A DNA stretch of 34,522 bases. It comes from Flavobacterium sp. (GTDB lineage Bacteria; Bacteroidota; Bacteroidia; Flavobacteriales; Flavobacteriaceae). Positions within the stretch are counted from its first letter, which is position 1; every line of letters begins with the position of its first letter. Below the pieces are notes generated by a model. The model did not search any database. It saw nothing but the letters and a program-made list of their open reading frames with translations, and was not told the origin of the DNA. Of this stretch, positions 1 to 9,100 are shown piece by piece. Location: positions 1 through 34,522 of the forward strand of contig VEQT01000027.1 in assembly GCA_018883065.1 (NCBI GenBank). Reading direction: 5' to 3'. The position numbers and the translations under genes were made by a program.

Positions 1-322
<322 letters not shown>

Positions 323-334
323 ATGTACACTTTT

Positions 335-371
335 CCGGCCCCCTAACCCCCAAAGGGGAAAAAGGGGCTGG
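335..371 (+). repeat. G/C-rich palindromic element in the 23S-5S spacer
   Basis: A run of C's (GGCCCCCTAACCCCCAAAG) is followed by GGGG, a short A run and GGGGCTGG, so it can fold into a stem. It shares the core CCTAACC...CCAAAGGGG with the larger inverted repeat at 419-496. It may be an RNA-processing stem or a copy of a dispersed Bacteroidota palindrome; the sequence alone does not decide between them. Confidence 0.6.
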
Positions 372-418
372 AAGAAACTTTCTAAATTATTATTTATCTC
401 AGTATGTTAAGATATTAA

Positions 419-496
419 GCCCCTCCTAACCTCCCCAAAGGGGAGGAATGCCAAGAATAGTATTGGCACTCCCCTTTTGGGGGAGTTGGAGGGGGC
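419..496 (+). repeat. Long imperfect inverted repeat between 23S and 5S
   Basis: The left arm (419-454) pairs with the right arm (463-496) across an 8-base loop, with only a few mismatches. Each arm also contains its own shorter palindrome (about 430-446 and 468-487), so two folds compete: one long hairpin or two short ones. It lies inside the transcribed spacer just upstream of 5S. A role as a precursor-processing stem (RNase III type) is inference. Confidence 0.75.
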
Positions 497-505
497 GAAA
501 GACTT

Positions 506-600
<95 letters not shown>

Positions 601-611
<11 letters not shown>

Positions 612-697
612 TCTTTAGTGAACCCCCAGCTTGAAAAAGCTGGGGGTTCTTTTTTTTATACCTGAAGCCCACTGGGCTTCCTCCTCTTAATATCAAA
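601..697 (+). repeat. Direct repeat, copy 1: end of 5S plus terminator
   Basis: This ~97-bp unit starts inside the real 5S gene (GTCGCTGCCT) and covers the terminator and a GAAGCCCACTGGGCTTC palindrome, ending at AATATCAAA. It is repeated almost exactly at 814-909. The only differences I see are a T/C change and the length of a T run. Confidence 0.9.
621..657 (+). terminator. Rho-independent terminator of the rRNA operon
   Basis: A perfect stem, AACCCCCAGCTT with AAGCTGGGGGTT around a short A-rich loop, is followed by a run of T's. It lies ten bases after the end of 5S. A second copy of the same hairpin is found at 834-869. Confidence 0.93.
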
Positions 698-746
698 GGT
701 GCAGCGTGTTCGGGCTAAAGCCCTCGGTTCGCTGCCTTTTTTTAGT
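698..746 (+). repeat. Hairpin mimicking 5S helix I, with T run
   Basis: GGTGCAGCG at about 698-706 can pair with CGCTGCC at about 730-736, closing a stem that contains a smaller GGGCTAAAGCCC hairpin and ends in a T run. The right side (TCGCTGCCTTTTTTTAGT) matches the 3' end of 5S, so this looks like a rearranged remnant of a 5S end. It may also act as a weak terminator. Confidence 0.55.
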
Positions 747-747
747 A

Positions 748-784
748 GAAAGCCTTGTTCAAAAGAACAAGGCTTTCTTGTTTT
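748..784 (+). terminator. Second terminator-like hairpin after the rRNA operon
   Basis: GAAAGCCTTGTTC and GAACAAGGCTTTC form a perfect 13-bp stem around AAAA, followed by TTGTTTT. It follows the 5S-like tail at 730-746, just as the first terminator follows the real 5S. Its sequence is unrelated to the hairpins at 621 and 834. Confidence 0.8.
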
Positions 785-813
785 ATAACGGTGCAGCGCA
801 GTCGCAAGCTCGT

Positions 814-909
814 GTCGCTGCCTTTTTTTAGTGAACCCCCAGCTTGAAAAAGCTGGGGGTTCTTTTTTTATACCTGAAGCCCACTGGGCTTCCTCCTCTT
901 AATATCAAA
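814..909 (+). repeat. Direct repeat, copy 2: end of 5S plus terminator
   Basis: A near-identical copy of 601-697, including the 5S 3' end sequence, the AACCCCCAGCTT hairpin with T run (834-869) and the GAAGCCCACTGGGCTTC palindrome. It is preceded by GGTGCAGCG at about 790-798, which can pair with its CGCTGCC, again resembling a shrunken 5S with only helix I left. No full second 5S gene is present. Confidence 0.88.
834..869 (+). terminator. Third terminator hairpin (copy of the rRNA terminator)
   Basis: The same AACCCCCAGCTT / AAGCTGGGGGTT stem and T run as at 621-657, carried by the second copy of the direct repeat. Confidence 0.85.
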
Positions 910-1490
910 TAGTTTTTTTATTTCACGCAAAGACGCGAAGGCGCAAAAAAAAACTTTGCGTGCCGATTAATCGGCATTGCGTCCCGAACCTTCGGGATTG
1001 CGAGAGAAACGACCAAGCAATCTTTTCGCAACACAAATTAATTCAATTTGATAAATCAACGCAGTCTGATATTTTTTAGATGACAGACTAAAAGAGGATA
1101 GATAAGAGATGTGGCTATGAATCTCTACGAATTGGAACCAAACTGCGGCTTTGATACTGAATTTTTCAATCTTCTATACCAATTTTCATCCCGACGCTTC
1201 GGGACAAATTAAAAATCCGTGCATTCGTGGCTGAAAGCTAACAGCTATAAGCTATCAGCAAACAGCCGTTCATAGTATACTACCAAACCGAGAACAGATA
1301 ACTCACAACCGATAACTTACAACCTCCAACCTATAACCTAAAACCTACCACCTTTCTTCGCATTAGGGATCGAAGCAAAAAGCCCACAGCCGCGCAGGAA
1401 ACCGAAGCGGCGAGGACTTGTAGCGCAGAGCCCGACCCGAGAGGTAATAAATGCAGTTGTAATATTGATTGCTACACTCGAGGGGAATGC
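910..1490. other. Gene-free stretch with repeat-like intergenic elements
   Basis: No credible coding region is seen. The stretch holds a CGCAAAGACGCG-type element at 921-960 whose end (CTTTGCG) is inverted to its start, two small palindromes of the form TCCCGA...TTCGGGA (about 980-996 and 1188-1204), an A/C-rich run of loosely repeated ATAACTT/ACAACC/CTATAACC words (about 1283-1352), and a G/C-richer block at 1364-1446. From memory, similar elements recur between genes in Flavobacterium genomes, but I could not check this. The stretch separates the rightward rRNA operon from the leftward pdhC. Confidence 0.6.
1364..1446. repeat. Possible dispersed structured intergenic element
   Basis: This block is clearly more G/C-rich than its surroundings and contains ATCGAAGCAAAAAGCCCAC, CCGAAGCGGCGAGGACTTG and AGAGCCCGACCCGAG. 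I recall very similar blocks in other Flavobacterium intergenic regions. It has no reading frame of note. Function unknown. Confidence 0.4.
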
Positions 1491-1526
1491 CCAAAAAAAA
1501 TCCCAACTGGATAGCCAATTGGGATT
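1491..1526 (-). terminator. Rho-independent terminator of pdhC
   Basis: On the minus strand AATCCCAATTGG pairs with CCAGTTGGGATT and is followed by a run of T's. It lies about 20 bases beyond the pdhC stop codon, and ends the leftward cdd/pdhA/pdhC transcription before it meets the rRNA operon. Confidence 0.88.
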
Positions 1527-1546
1527 AGTTATTTATTAGGGTGTTG

Positions 1547-3169
1547 TTACGCAAGCATCGTAACTGGATTTTCCATAAATGTTTTTAATGTTTGTAAAAA
1601 CTGAGCTCCGGTAGCGCCATCGATAGTACGGTGGTCGCAAGCAAGCGTTAGTTTCATGGTGTTGCCGACTACAATTTGCCCGTTCGATACCACCGGTTTT
1701 TCAACAATAGCGCCGACAGATAAAATCGCCGAATTGGGTTGGTTGATGATCGAGGTAAATTCGGTAATGCCAAACATGCCTAAATTAGAAACGGTAAAAG
1801 TACTTCCTTCCATTTCGTTGGGTTGTAATTTTTTGCTTTTGGCTCTGCCGGCTACATCTTTTACGTTAGCGCCTATCTGAGACAAACTCAGTTGATCGGT
1901 ATAACGCAAAACTGGCACCACTAAGCCATCTTCTACGGCTACGGCAACTCCTACGTTCACATGATGGTTTATGAGTATGGAATCCTCGCGCCATTGCGAA
2001 TTAACTTTAGGATGTTTTTTAAGCGCCATGGCACAGGCTTTTATTACCATATCGTTAAATGATACTTTGGTGTCTGGCACGCTATTAATCACTGTTCTCG
2101 ATTTCATGGCTTCGTCCATGCGTACCTCAATGTTTAAATAGAAGTGAGGTGCGGTAAATATCGATTCAGAAAGACGTTTAGCAATTACCTTACGCATTTG
2201 TGAATTTTTTATTTCTTCGGTATAATTTTCACCAGCCGGAACAAAGGGTTTTGCTACAGGCGCCGCTGATTCAACTGCTGGCGATGCTACTGGACTTGAA
2301 GCTGCTGCGTTTGAAGGGCTGTAATTTTCAATGTCTGATTTGGTGATGCGGCCGTTTTCGCCTGAGCCTTTTACTTGGCTCAATTGAATGCCTTTTTCGG
2401 CAGCAATTTTCTTGGCCAAAGGAGAAGCAAAAATTCTACCCGTTGCTGAACTTGAATTTTCTGCAATTGGCGCTGATGTAGCAGTAGGTGCAACAGGAGC
2501 CGAAGCAGATACAGGGGCAGCTCCACCTTTTACAAAATTTTCTGCTATTCCAGTTATGTCAGTTCCAGCAGGTCCAATAATGGCTAAAACGCTATCAATC
2601 GGGGCCGATTCGCCGGCTTGAATGCCAATGTATAATAAAGTTCCGGACTGAAACGATTCAAACTCCATTGTGGCTTTATCGGTTTCGATTTCGGCTAAAA
2701 TATCGCCTTCAGAAACGGTGTCTCCAATATTTTTCAACCAATTGGCTACAGTGCCTTCAGTCATGGTGTCACTCAATCGAGGCATGGTAACAACAACTAC
2801 GCCCTTAGGTAAAGAGGTTGATGTCGGTTGGCTGTTATCGGTTGGTTGTTTTGTTTCGGCTACTGGCGCTGTTGTTTCTTCCGTTTTAGCTACAGTTGCT
2901 GTGCCTGAAAGTAAACCTGAAATGTCTTCGCCTGCAGCGCCAATGATGGCTAATAATGAATCTACAGGGGCTGTTTCACCTTCTTGAATACCAATGTGTA
3001 ATAAAGTTCCCGAATTGAATGATTCAAATTCCATGGTCGCTTTATCTGTTTCTATTTCGGCTAAGATATCGCCTTCTTGTATGTTGTCACCCACTTTTTT
3101 AAGCCATTTTGCTACAACGCCTTCGGTCATTGTATCACTTAAGCGTGGCATCGTGATAATTTTTGCCAT
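1547..3169 (-). CDS. pdhC: Pyruvate dehydrogenase E2, dihydrolipoamide acetyltransferase
   Basis: The acetyltransferase core of the pyruvate dehydrogenase complex moves the acetyl group from lipoyl-lysine to CoA in the cytoplasm. The 540 residues show two lipoyl domains (about 1-80 and 124-203), each with the motif EIETDKATMEFESF carrying the lipoylated lysine (K43 and K165). Ala/Pro-rich linkers follow, then a peripheral subunit-binding domain (about 245-283) and the catalytic domain with DHRTIDG near the C-terminus (His513, Asp517). The gene follows pdhA by only 5 bases on the same strand, so the two are surely co-transcribed. The ATG start at 3169 begins directly with the lipoyl domain. 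A 2-oxoglutarate or branched-chain E2 is the alternative, but two lipoyl domains and linkage to this E1 alpha favour pyruvate. Confidence 0.95.
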   Translation of the reverse strand: MAKIITMPRLSDTMTEGVVAKWLKKVGDNIQEGDILAEIETDKATMEFESFNSGTLLHIGIQEGETAPVDSLLAIIGAAGEDISGLLSGTATVAKTEETTAPVAETKQPTDNSQPTSTSLPKGVVVVTMPRLSDTMTEGTVANWLKNIGDTVSEGDILAEIETDKATMEFESFQSGTLLYIGIQAGESAPIDSVLAIIGPAGTDITGIAENFVKGGAAPVSASAPVAPTATSAPIAENSSSATGRIFASPLAKKIAAEKGIQLSQVKGSGENGRITKSDIENYSPSNAAASSPVASPAVESAAPVAKPFVPAGENYTEEIKNSQMRKVIAKRLSESIFTAPHFYLNIEVRMDEAMKSRTVINSVPDTKVSFNDMVIKACAMALKKHPKVNSQWREDSILINHHVNVGVAVAVEDGLVVPVLRYTDQLSLSQIGANVKDVAGRAKSKKLQPNEMEGSTFTVSNLGMFGITEFTSIINQPNSAILSVGAIVEKPVVSNGQIVVGNTMKLTLACDHRTIDGATGAQFLQTLKTFMENPVTMLA

Positions 3170-3174
3170 ATTCG

Positions 3175-4173
3175 TTATAGTTTATGTGGGATAAATGGAT
3201 AATTTTCTTGTTCGTAAACCACGTCATACAATTGTTGTACAGATGGGAAGTCAGATTCTTCGGCAAAAGTGGCGCATTCTTCCACCAAATCTTTTACGCG
3301 TTCGTCAATTGCTTCTATTTCGGCATCAGTAGCATATTTCTCTGCTTTGATGATGTCTAAAACCTGAGTGATAGGATCTATTTTGCGGTATTCATCTACC
3401 TCTTCTTTTGTGCGGTACAATTGTGCATCAGACATAGAATGTCCGCGGTAACGGTAGGTTTTCATTTCTAAAAATGTAGGTCCATCGCCACGACGCGCAC
3501 GATCAATCGCTTCGTGCATGGCTTCGGCAACTTTCACTGGATTCATTCCGTCAACGGGTCCACAAGGCATTTCATACCCAAGGCCTAATTTCCAGATGTC
3601 GGTATGATTGGCAGTTCTTTCTACCGATGTACCCATTGCATATCCGTTATTTTCAACGATAAAAACAACAGGTAATTTCCATAACATAGCCATGTTAAAG
3701 GCTTCGTGTAAGGAACCTTGGCGTGCAGCTCCGTCACCAAAATAGGTTAGGGTAACGCCGTCACGTCCAAAATATTGATCTGCAAAGGCAATCCCTGCAC
3801 CAACGGGTATTTGAGCCCCTACAATACCGTGACCACCGTAAAATCCTTTTTCTTTTGAGAAAATGTGCATAGAGCCACCCATTCCTTTGGATGTTCCTGT
3901 TACTTTTCCCAACAATTCAGCCATTACTGCTTTAGGATCAACGCCCATCCCAATCGGTTGCACGTGATTTCTATAGGCGGTAATCATTTTGTCTTTTGAC
4001 AAGTCCATGGCGTGTAATGCACCCGCTAATACTGCTTCTTGACCGTTGTATAAATGAAGAAATCCTCTTACTTTTTGTTGAATGTAAAGGGCAGCAAGTT
4101 TGTCTTCAAATTTTCTCCAAAATAGCATGTCTTCATACCACTTTAAATAAACGTCTTTTGTAACTTCTTTCAT
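3175..4173 (-). CDS. pdhA: Pyruvate dehydrogenase E1 component, alpha subunit
   Basis: Thiamine-diphosphate-dependent decarboxylation of pyruvate and transfer to the E2 lipoyl group; the alpha subunit works with a beta subunit not encoded in this window. The 332-residue protein shows the ThDP-binding motif GDG (146-148) ending in NN (175-176), and the conserved loop YRYRGHSMSD (about 240-249). The reading frame can be extended to a TTG at 4224, but the ATG at 4173 gives MKEVTKDVYLKWYEDML, the usual start of flavobacterial E1 alpha as I recall it, so it is chosen. cdd lies 152 bases upstream and pdhC 5 bases downstream on the same strand. The distance to the beta gene is normal where alpha and beta are unlinked. 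Confidence 0.94.
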   Translation of the reverse strand: MKEVTKDVYLKWYEDMLFWRKFEDKLAALYIQQKVRGFLHLYNGQEAVLAGALHAMDLSKDKMITAYRNHVQPIGMGVDPKAVMAELLGKVTGTSKGMGGSMHIFSKEKGFYGGHGIVGAQIPVGAGIAFADQYFGRDGVTLTYFGDGAARQGSLHEAFNMAMLWKLPVVFIVENNGYAMGTSVERTANHTDIWKLGLGYEMPCGPVDGMNPVKVAEAMHEAIDRARRGDGPTFLEMKTYRYRGHSMSDAQLYRTKEEVDEYRKIDPITQVLDIIKAEKYATDAEIEAIDERVKDLVEECATFAEESDFPSVQQLYDVVYEQENYPFIPHKL

Positions 4174-4268
4174 TGGAATGATTTTTCTAATTGTTAAGTG
4201 TTTAAAATACTCACTATAACGCAAAATAGTTTCCTCACAGCTTAATTTGCGGTCCTGAATGGTGGACG

Positions 4269-4276
4269 CAAAAATA
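4269..4276 (-). promoter_or_regulatory. Candidate -7 element of a pdhA promoter
   Basis: On the minus strand this reads TATTTTTG, a match to the Bacteroidota -7 consensus TAnnTTTG, in the cdd-pdhA gap about 95 bases before the pdhA ATG. I see only a poor -33 element, so this is a weak call. If real, pdhA-pdhC can be transcribed independently of cdd. Confidence 0.3.
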
Positions 4277-4325
4277 AGATATTACTTTAAAGAACTAAAA
4301 TTTATGCTGTAGTTTTTACCCTAAT

Positions 4326-4808
4326 TTAAAGGAAGTTTTTGTCGAAGCTAAATGGCAATAAATTATCCAACGAATCTGATTTATATACAGCTCCCGATTC
4401 ACCCATAAAATAAATTTCTATGGGTTGTTTTTGCTTGATTTCGTATTCGGCTATCGATTGTCTGCAAGCGCCACATGGCGGAATGGGAGATAGAGTAGGG
4501 TTGGTGTCAGACGCGGCTGTTATAGCCATTTTGACAATTTTGGCTTCTGGGAATACAGAGCCTGCATGAAAAATTGCTACGCGCTCGGCACACAAACCAG
4601 AAGGATAGGCTGCGTTTTCTTGGTTCGATCCCAAAATGATTTGGTTATTGTCGAGTAAAATGGCTGTTCCTACACGAAAGTTGGAGTAAGGGGCATAGGC
4701 CTTTTTACGCACTTCTATTGCTTGCTCCATTAATGAAATCATATCAGACGGAATTTCTTGCAAAGAATCAAAAACGTGAAGCTCTGTAGTAACGCTTATT
4801 TTTTTCAT
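4326..4808 (-). CDS. cdd: Cytidine deaminase
   Basis: A zinc enzyme of pyrimidine salvage that deaminates cytidine and deoxycytidine to uridine and deoxyuridine. The 160 residues contain the two signature motifs: NAAYPSGLCAER (zinc ligand Cys73, catalytic Glu75) and PCGACRQ (zinc ligands Cys112 and Cys115). Length is somewhat more than the minimal ~130-residue homotetrameric type. The frame extends two codons further to a TTG, but the ATG at 4808 (MKKISVTT) is the better start. It lies between the porV terminator and pdhA, on the same strand as both, with only about 30 bases after the terminator for its own promoter. Confidence 0.94.
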   Translation of the reverse strand: MKKISVTTELHVFDSLQEIPSDMISLMEQAIEVRKKAYAPYSNFRVGTAILLDNNQIILGSNQENAAYPSGLCAERVAIFHAGSVFPEAKIVKMAITAASDTNPTLSPIPPCGACRQSIAEYEIKQKQPIEIYFMGESGAVYKSDSLDNLLPFSFDKNFL

Positions 4809-4840
4809 AATCAACCATTTTTTGTTCGTACAATTTTTAG

Positions 4841-4877
4841 GAAAAAAAATCCAAACTTCAACTGAAATTTGGATTTG
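4841..4877 (-). terminator. Terminator after porV
   Basis: On the minus strand AATCCAAATTTCAG pairs with GTTGAAGTTTGGATT and is followed by a run of eight T's. It lies about 22 bases beyond the porV stop codon and separates porU-porV from cdd. Confidence 0.85.
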
Positions 4878-4898
4878 ATTTATATTTAATTTTTACTG

Positions 4899-6077
4899 CT
4901 AATAATCTTCATATTTATCACCAAAATTAAAGGTCAGTGAAAACCGTAACGTATTTTCTAGTGGATTGTTAACCCTAGAGGCAGAAAACAAATACGACAA
5001 ATCAATTTTTACCACATTATACGTAAATCCGGCACCTAACGTATAATATTTACGGGCACCTTTTGCAGGGCTTTCGTGAAAATAACCCATTCGAAACGCA
5101 AACGAATCTTGGTAGGTATATTCTGAACCCACGGCATAGGTAATTTCTTGGAATTCCTCGCTTAGACCGCCTGGCGCATCATTGAATGATTTAAAAATCC
5201 CTTCAGACCAACCAATTTTGTTGTAGGCCAATCTGTTGGCTTCTTTCTCTGCAACTGAAATCGTTCCATCTCCATCTAAATCTTTTGGAGTTTGTGGTGT
5301 TGGAACGAGCAATTTGGCAAATTCAACATTTAACGACACTTTATTAAAATCATCTAGAATAAAATCAAAACCAGAACCGATCTTTAGATTTGAGGGTAGA
5401 AAATTTGAGTTTTCAGCGTTTTGGGTTTGGTCATAATTGATTTTTGGTCCTAAATTTTGCATGTTCATACCAAATCGCAAACGGCCGTTAAAGTCGGTAA
5501 AAGCCATTTCTTCTGATTGGTAAAATGCAGCTACGTCAACAGCATAGGATCGAGCTGCTCTATTGTCATTTGAACCATCTTGAATTCTCAAGTTTGAACT
5601 AATGAAACGTCCGGCTACAGCCATAGCAAATCGATCGCTTAGTTTTAATGAATAAGACAAATCCACTGCCAATTCGTTGGGTTTTACTATATACAATTGC
5701 TCCCCGTTAATGTCTGTAAGTTGTATTTCACCTAAACTAAAATAACGCAAACTAGCGCCAAAAGCACTTCGTTCTTTAAATCGATTAAAATAGGTGACTT
5801 GACCCAATGAAATATCGTTAACTAATTGGGTTAAGTAAGGCGTATAACTGGCAGAAAAACCTTGTTTTTCTAATGAAAAAGCATACTTAGCCGGGTTGTA
5901 TTGTTGGGAAAAAGCATCCGCTGTGGTGGCTACACCATTATCACCCATACCAGCTGACCGGGCATCGCCAGCAACCATCAAAAAGGGTACTGCAGTGGTA
6001 ATTACATTTGTGGGATTTTGTGCTTTACTCAGCTGAAAACTGAAGATAAAGAGCAAAACAAGGGTAACTTTTCTCAT
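4899..6077 (-). CDS. porV: T9SS outer-membrane protein PorV (LptO)
   Basis: A FadL-like outer-membrane beta-barrel that binds T9SS cargo by its C-terminal domain and escorts it from the Sov translocon to the PorU sortase. The 392 residues start with a clear signal peptide (1-19, ending SKA before QN). The mature N-terminus carries the family-typical stretch VPFLMVAGDARSAGMGDNG and DAFSQQYNPAKYAF, followed by alternating beta-strand-like segments to the C-terminal FNFGDKYEDY. Length fits the family. It starts 35 bases after the porU stop codon, so porU and porV form one operon, as in F. johnsoniae. A strong terminator follows. The ATG start fits the signal peptide. Confidence 0.93.
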   Translation of the reverse strand: MRKVTLVLLFIFSFQLSKAQNPTNVITTAVPFLMVAGDARSAGMGDNGVATTADAFSQQYNPAKYAFSLEKQGFSASYTPYLTQLVNDISLGQVTYFNRFKERSAFGASLRYFSLGEIQLTDINGEQLYIVKPNELAVDLSYSLKLSDRFAMAVAGRFISSNLRIQDGSNDNRAARSYAVDVAAFYQSEEMAFTDFNGRLRFGMNMQNLGPKINYDQTQNAENSNFLPSNLKIGSGFDFILDDFNKVSLNVEFAKLLVPTPQTPKDLDGDGTISVAEKEANRLAYNKIGWSEGIFKSFNDAPGGLSEEFQEITYAVGSEYTYQDSFAFRMGYFHESPAKGARKYYTLGAGFTYNVVKIDLSYLFSASRVNNPLENTLRFSLTFNFGDKYEDY

Positions 6078-6112
6078 CGTGAATTTTTAAGAGGAACAAA
6101 TATACTATTTAA

Positions 6113-9100
6113 TTAAAGGATAACAAGTTTTTCGAATTTTTCGGTTTTACTGCCCGTAAGTGTTGATTTAACGGTCAATTTGTAAATGTAAACACCTTTC
6201 CCAATTTTATCGCCAAAATCATCACGACCATCCCAGTTGAGTTCTCTTGATAAAAAACCTTCGGTTGTAATGGTCTGGTTTTTCGTCCATACAATTTTAC
6301 CGCTTATGGTAATCACTTGAACTTGAACTTCTAACGGCTCGAAAGGTCGATTATGCGTAAACCAAAACTCGGTGTAACTTACAAATGGATTTGGATAATT
6401 CAACACGTTGGTTAATGTAATTGATTCATTACTGGTTACCATAAACTGTAACTCCGAAGTCACCAGATTATTGTACACGTCCCAAGCTTTAAATGTAATC
6501 GTATGTAAACCAACCGATAAATTTCGGAATGGGAATTTTACTTTCCCCTTTTTGTAGTCATCTAATTCTGTTTCATAATACTCGTTTAGTTTGTATGGAT
6601 TGCTTTCGTTTCCGTCAAGAATGGCTACAATGTCATGTCCAATTCCACTGGCCGTGTTGATGCCATTTTCATCTTCCAGATAAGCCAAAAAAAGCGGTGA
6701 ATTATTTGTAATTCCACCATCTACAAAACTCTGATCATTCATATACAACTTCACTTGTGGCGGTATGTTGTCGGTGGCAGCATTGGTATTGATGCCTCCA
6801 ATTTTTATTGTGTTGTTGTATCCACTATTGTCAAGCAAGGTGTTTTCTTTTTTGCTGTAAAAGCTAATTCGACCATTGCCTAGAGGAATTGTAATGTCAC
6901 GCGGAACTACAAAACCAAATTCAAATTGTCCGTTACTCACCGTTGCATTTCCACGAAAGATAGTTTCTCCGAGTGTTTTGAAATTAATGACTGGACTATT
7001 TCCGTCATTATTAAAGGTACTACGGATTATTTCTTTGTCAAAAATTTGCACGGCAAGGCTTCCGTTATAATTGTTTTGAATGGCATTGTTTTCATCTACC
7101 ACTTCGCCTTTTAATTTTACGTAGGCCAAAGATTTTAAGTCGTCAATTGCCCCCGATAGTGGAATGTCATTTACTTGTGTGAGCTGTATTTTGGGTTTTG
7201 GAATGGCTAAAAACAAGGCCGGATCCCCTAGGTAAAATACCACTCGAGTGGCTTGCGCTTGCGGATCATTTTTGGCCAGACGAAGTGCTTCAGCAATTGA
7301 AGTGTATTGATTGGATCCGTAGGAAAACAAATACTTTGACAAAATGTCGTTAAATGTTTCACCGGTTATTTGGCCAATTTCGCGTATGGTGGTTATCATA
7401 GAAATGGCTCCTCCAATCGGATTCCAATAGGTGTATTCGCCAGCTGTTGGGCGAAATGGATTGTCAAAACGCGAGAACTGGCAGGTGATTGTAATAAATA
7501 ACGGGTATTTGTATTTGTTTGAAAGCGTTTGACTATCGGTTTTGTCCCAAACTCGCTCTTGGGTAAGCCCATCTTCACCGCCGTGTCCTAGGAAATTGAA
7601 TACCAAAGCTCCTTTTTCGAAGGCATTGAAAAAATCTTCTCTTGCTTTGGGATAACGACTACCACCCGACGCCGTCTCTTGAACATAGGCGTCCAAAAGA
7701 ATTTTCTTTGGATTCATGAACGGTTTTTCATTCACAACCGTATCAGCCAAATTGTTCATACGTGTTTGAAGGGAAGCGTCTTGTACCACGTCAGAATCAT
7801 CTGCAATGACCACAAAGTTATTGCGCCAATTTCCATAGGATTTTACATCATGATAATCGATCACCTTAGTAACTAATTCGTCTGCTTGTTTGGTAGAGTT
7901 GGCAATCATTCGGCCTACGGCAATGTCTAATCCTCTGCTGCTTCCATCTACATCGCCTTCATTGGGGTCCATCATGCCAAAATAGTCATCAGAAGCAAAG
8001 GAGGATTCGCCTAGGGTGTAACTATTTAATGAATGGTAAATAGGAACAAAATTGGAAAATTTGGAAATTCTGTTTTTAAAGTCATAAGATGCATCGCCAA
8101 ATAGGTTCACGTATTTTACCCTTTTTTCTGGACTTGAGGCATTGAAATAGACATATTTTACTAGGTTTCGAATGGCACCAATATCTTGTTTTCCTGAGCT
8201 AAATTCAGGATAGACAGATTCCAGGGTGATTACTTTTACATTTAACTGAGAATAGGAACGATGAAACTGCGCTAGTTTTTCGGCCTGTTGTTGAAAAAGT
8301 TTTGGGGTAAAAATAAGGTAATCAATGTCTTTGAATTGCCCTTGACTATCCAGAAAAAGGGTGCCTTTTAAATTTTGATTGGCGATTTTTGTCTCATTGT
8401 CTATACTGGGCACATAGGTGTCGGCAAGAACTACAGTGCAGTACTTGCGGATTTCGCCCATATTTTGGTTAAAACTGAAGGCTGCTGATGAGTTAATATT
8501 TTTTTGAGTTACATTGTACAAGTCTGTAATATCCCATACTTGGCTTATGCCAGTTGCATCCTGGAATTGATAGGTGCCCACGCCCGAACTTGTGCTGGCT
8601 GCGTCATATTGAAATACAAATTGTTTGCCAGTAGGGAGTAATTTTCGTTTGGATTTTAAAATAATGTAGTCTAAGTATCCATCGGCACTTGGCGCGCCAT
8701 TGTTGTTGTAGGTGAGTGAAATGTTCACGTTTTCAGAGGCAGGAAAAGTGGTATTGAGCACACCTTCCACGGCTTCAGTATAACTGCCTATTGGACCAAT
8801 GCTGATGTTGCCTACTTGTTGTCCATTGGCCTCCACTCTAAAACTTGTGAAATTGCCCGATGCAGCAGCGGTATATACTTTTAGGCTACTGCTTGAACCC
8901 GCTACTACATTTGGAACCGAAAAATCAAAGCTTTGCTGGTTATTTACTTGGAATTCTTCGCCAAACCAACGTCTTCCTAGTCGAGCAATGTTTACTCGGT
9001 CAACTTCATGGTATTGGTAGTCGTCAAATTCATTGATAATCAAATTGCTGGGTGCGTCAGCTTCAACTAGCGGGCCGATGCGCTTCCCGTTTTCTGTACC

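Noticed and set aside
1283..1352. Possible CRISPR-like or tandem array (ATAACTT/CAACC words)
   Set aside because: The words vary in length and sequence, there is no constant repeat or spacer size, and no cas genes are near.
1656..3194. Several plus-strand open frames of 66-105 codons
   Set aside because: They lie opposite pdhC and are mirror frames of its repetitive, Ala-rich coding sequence.
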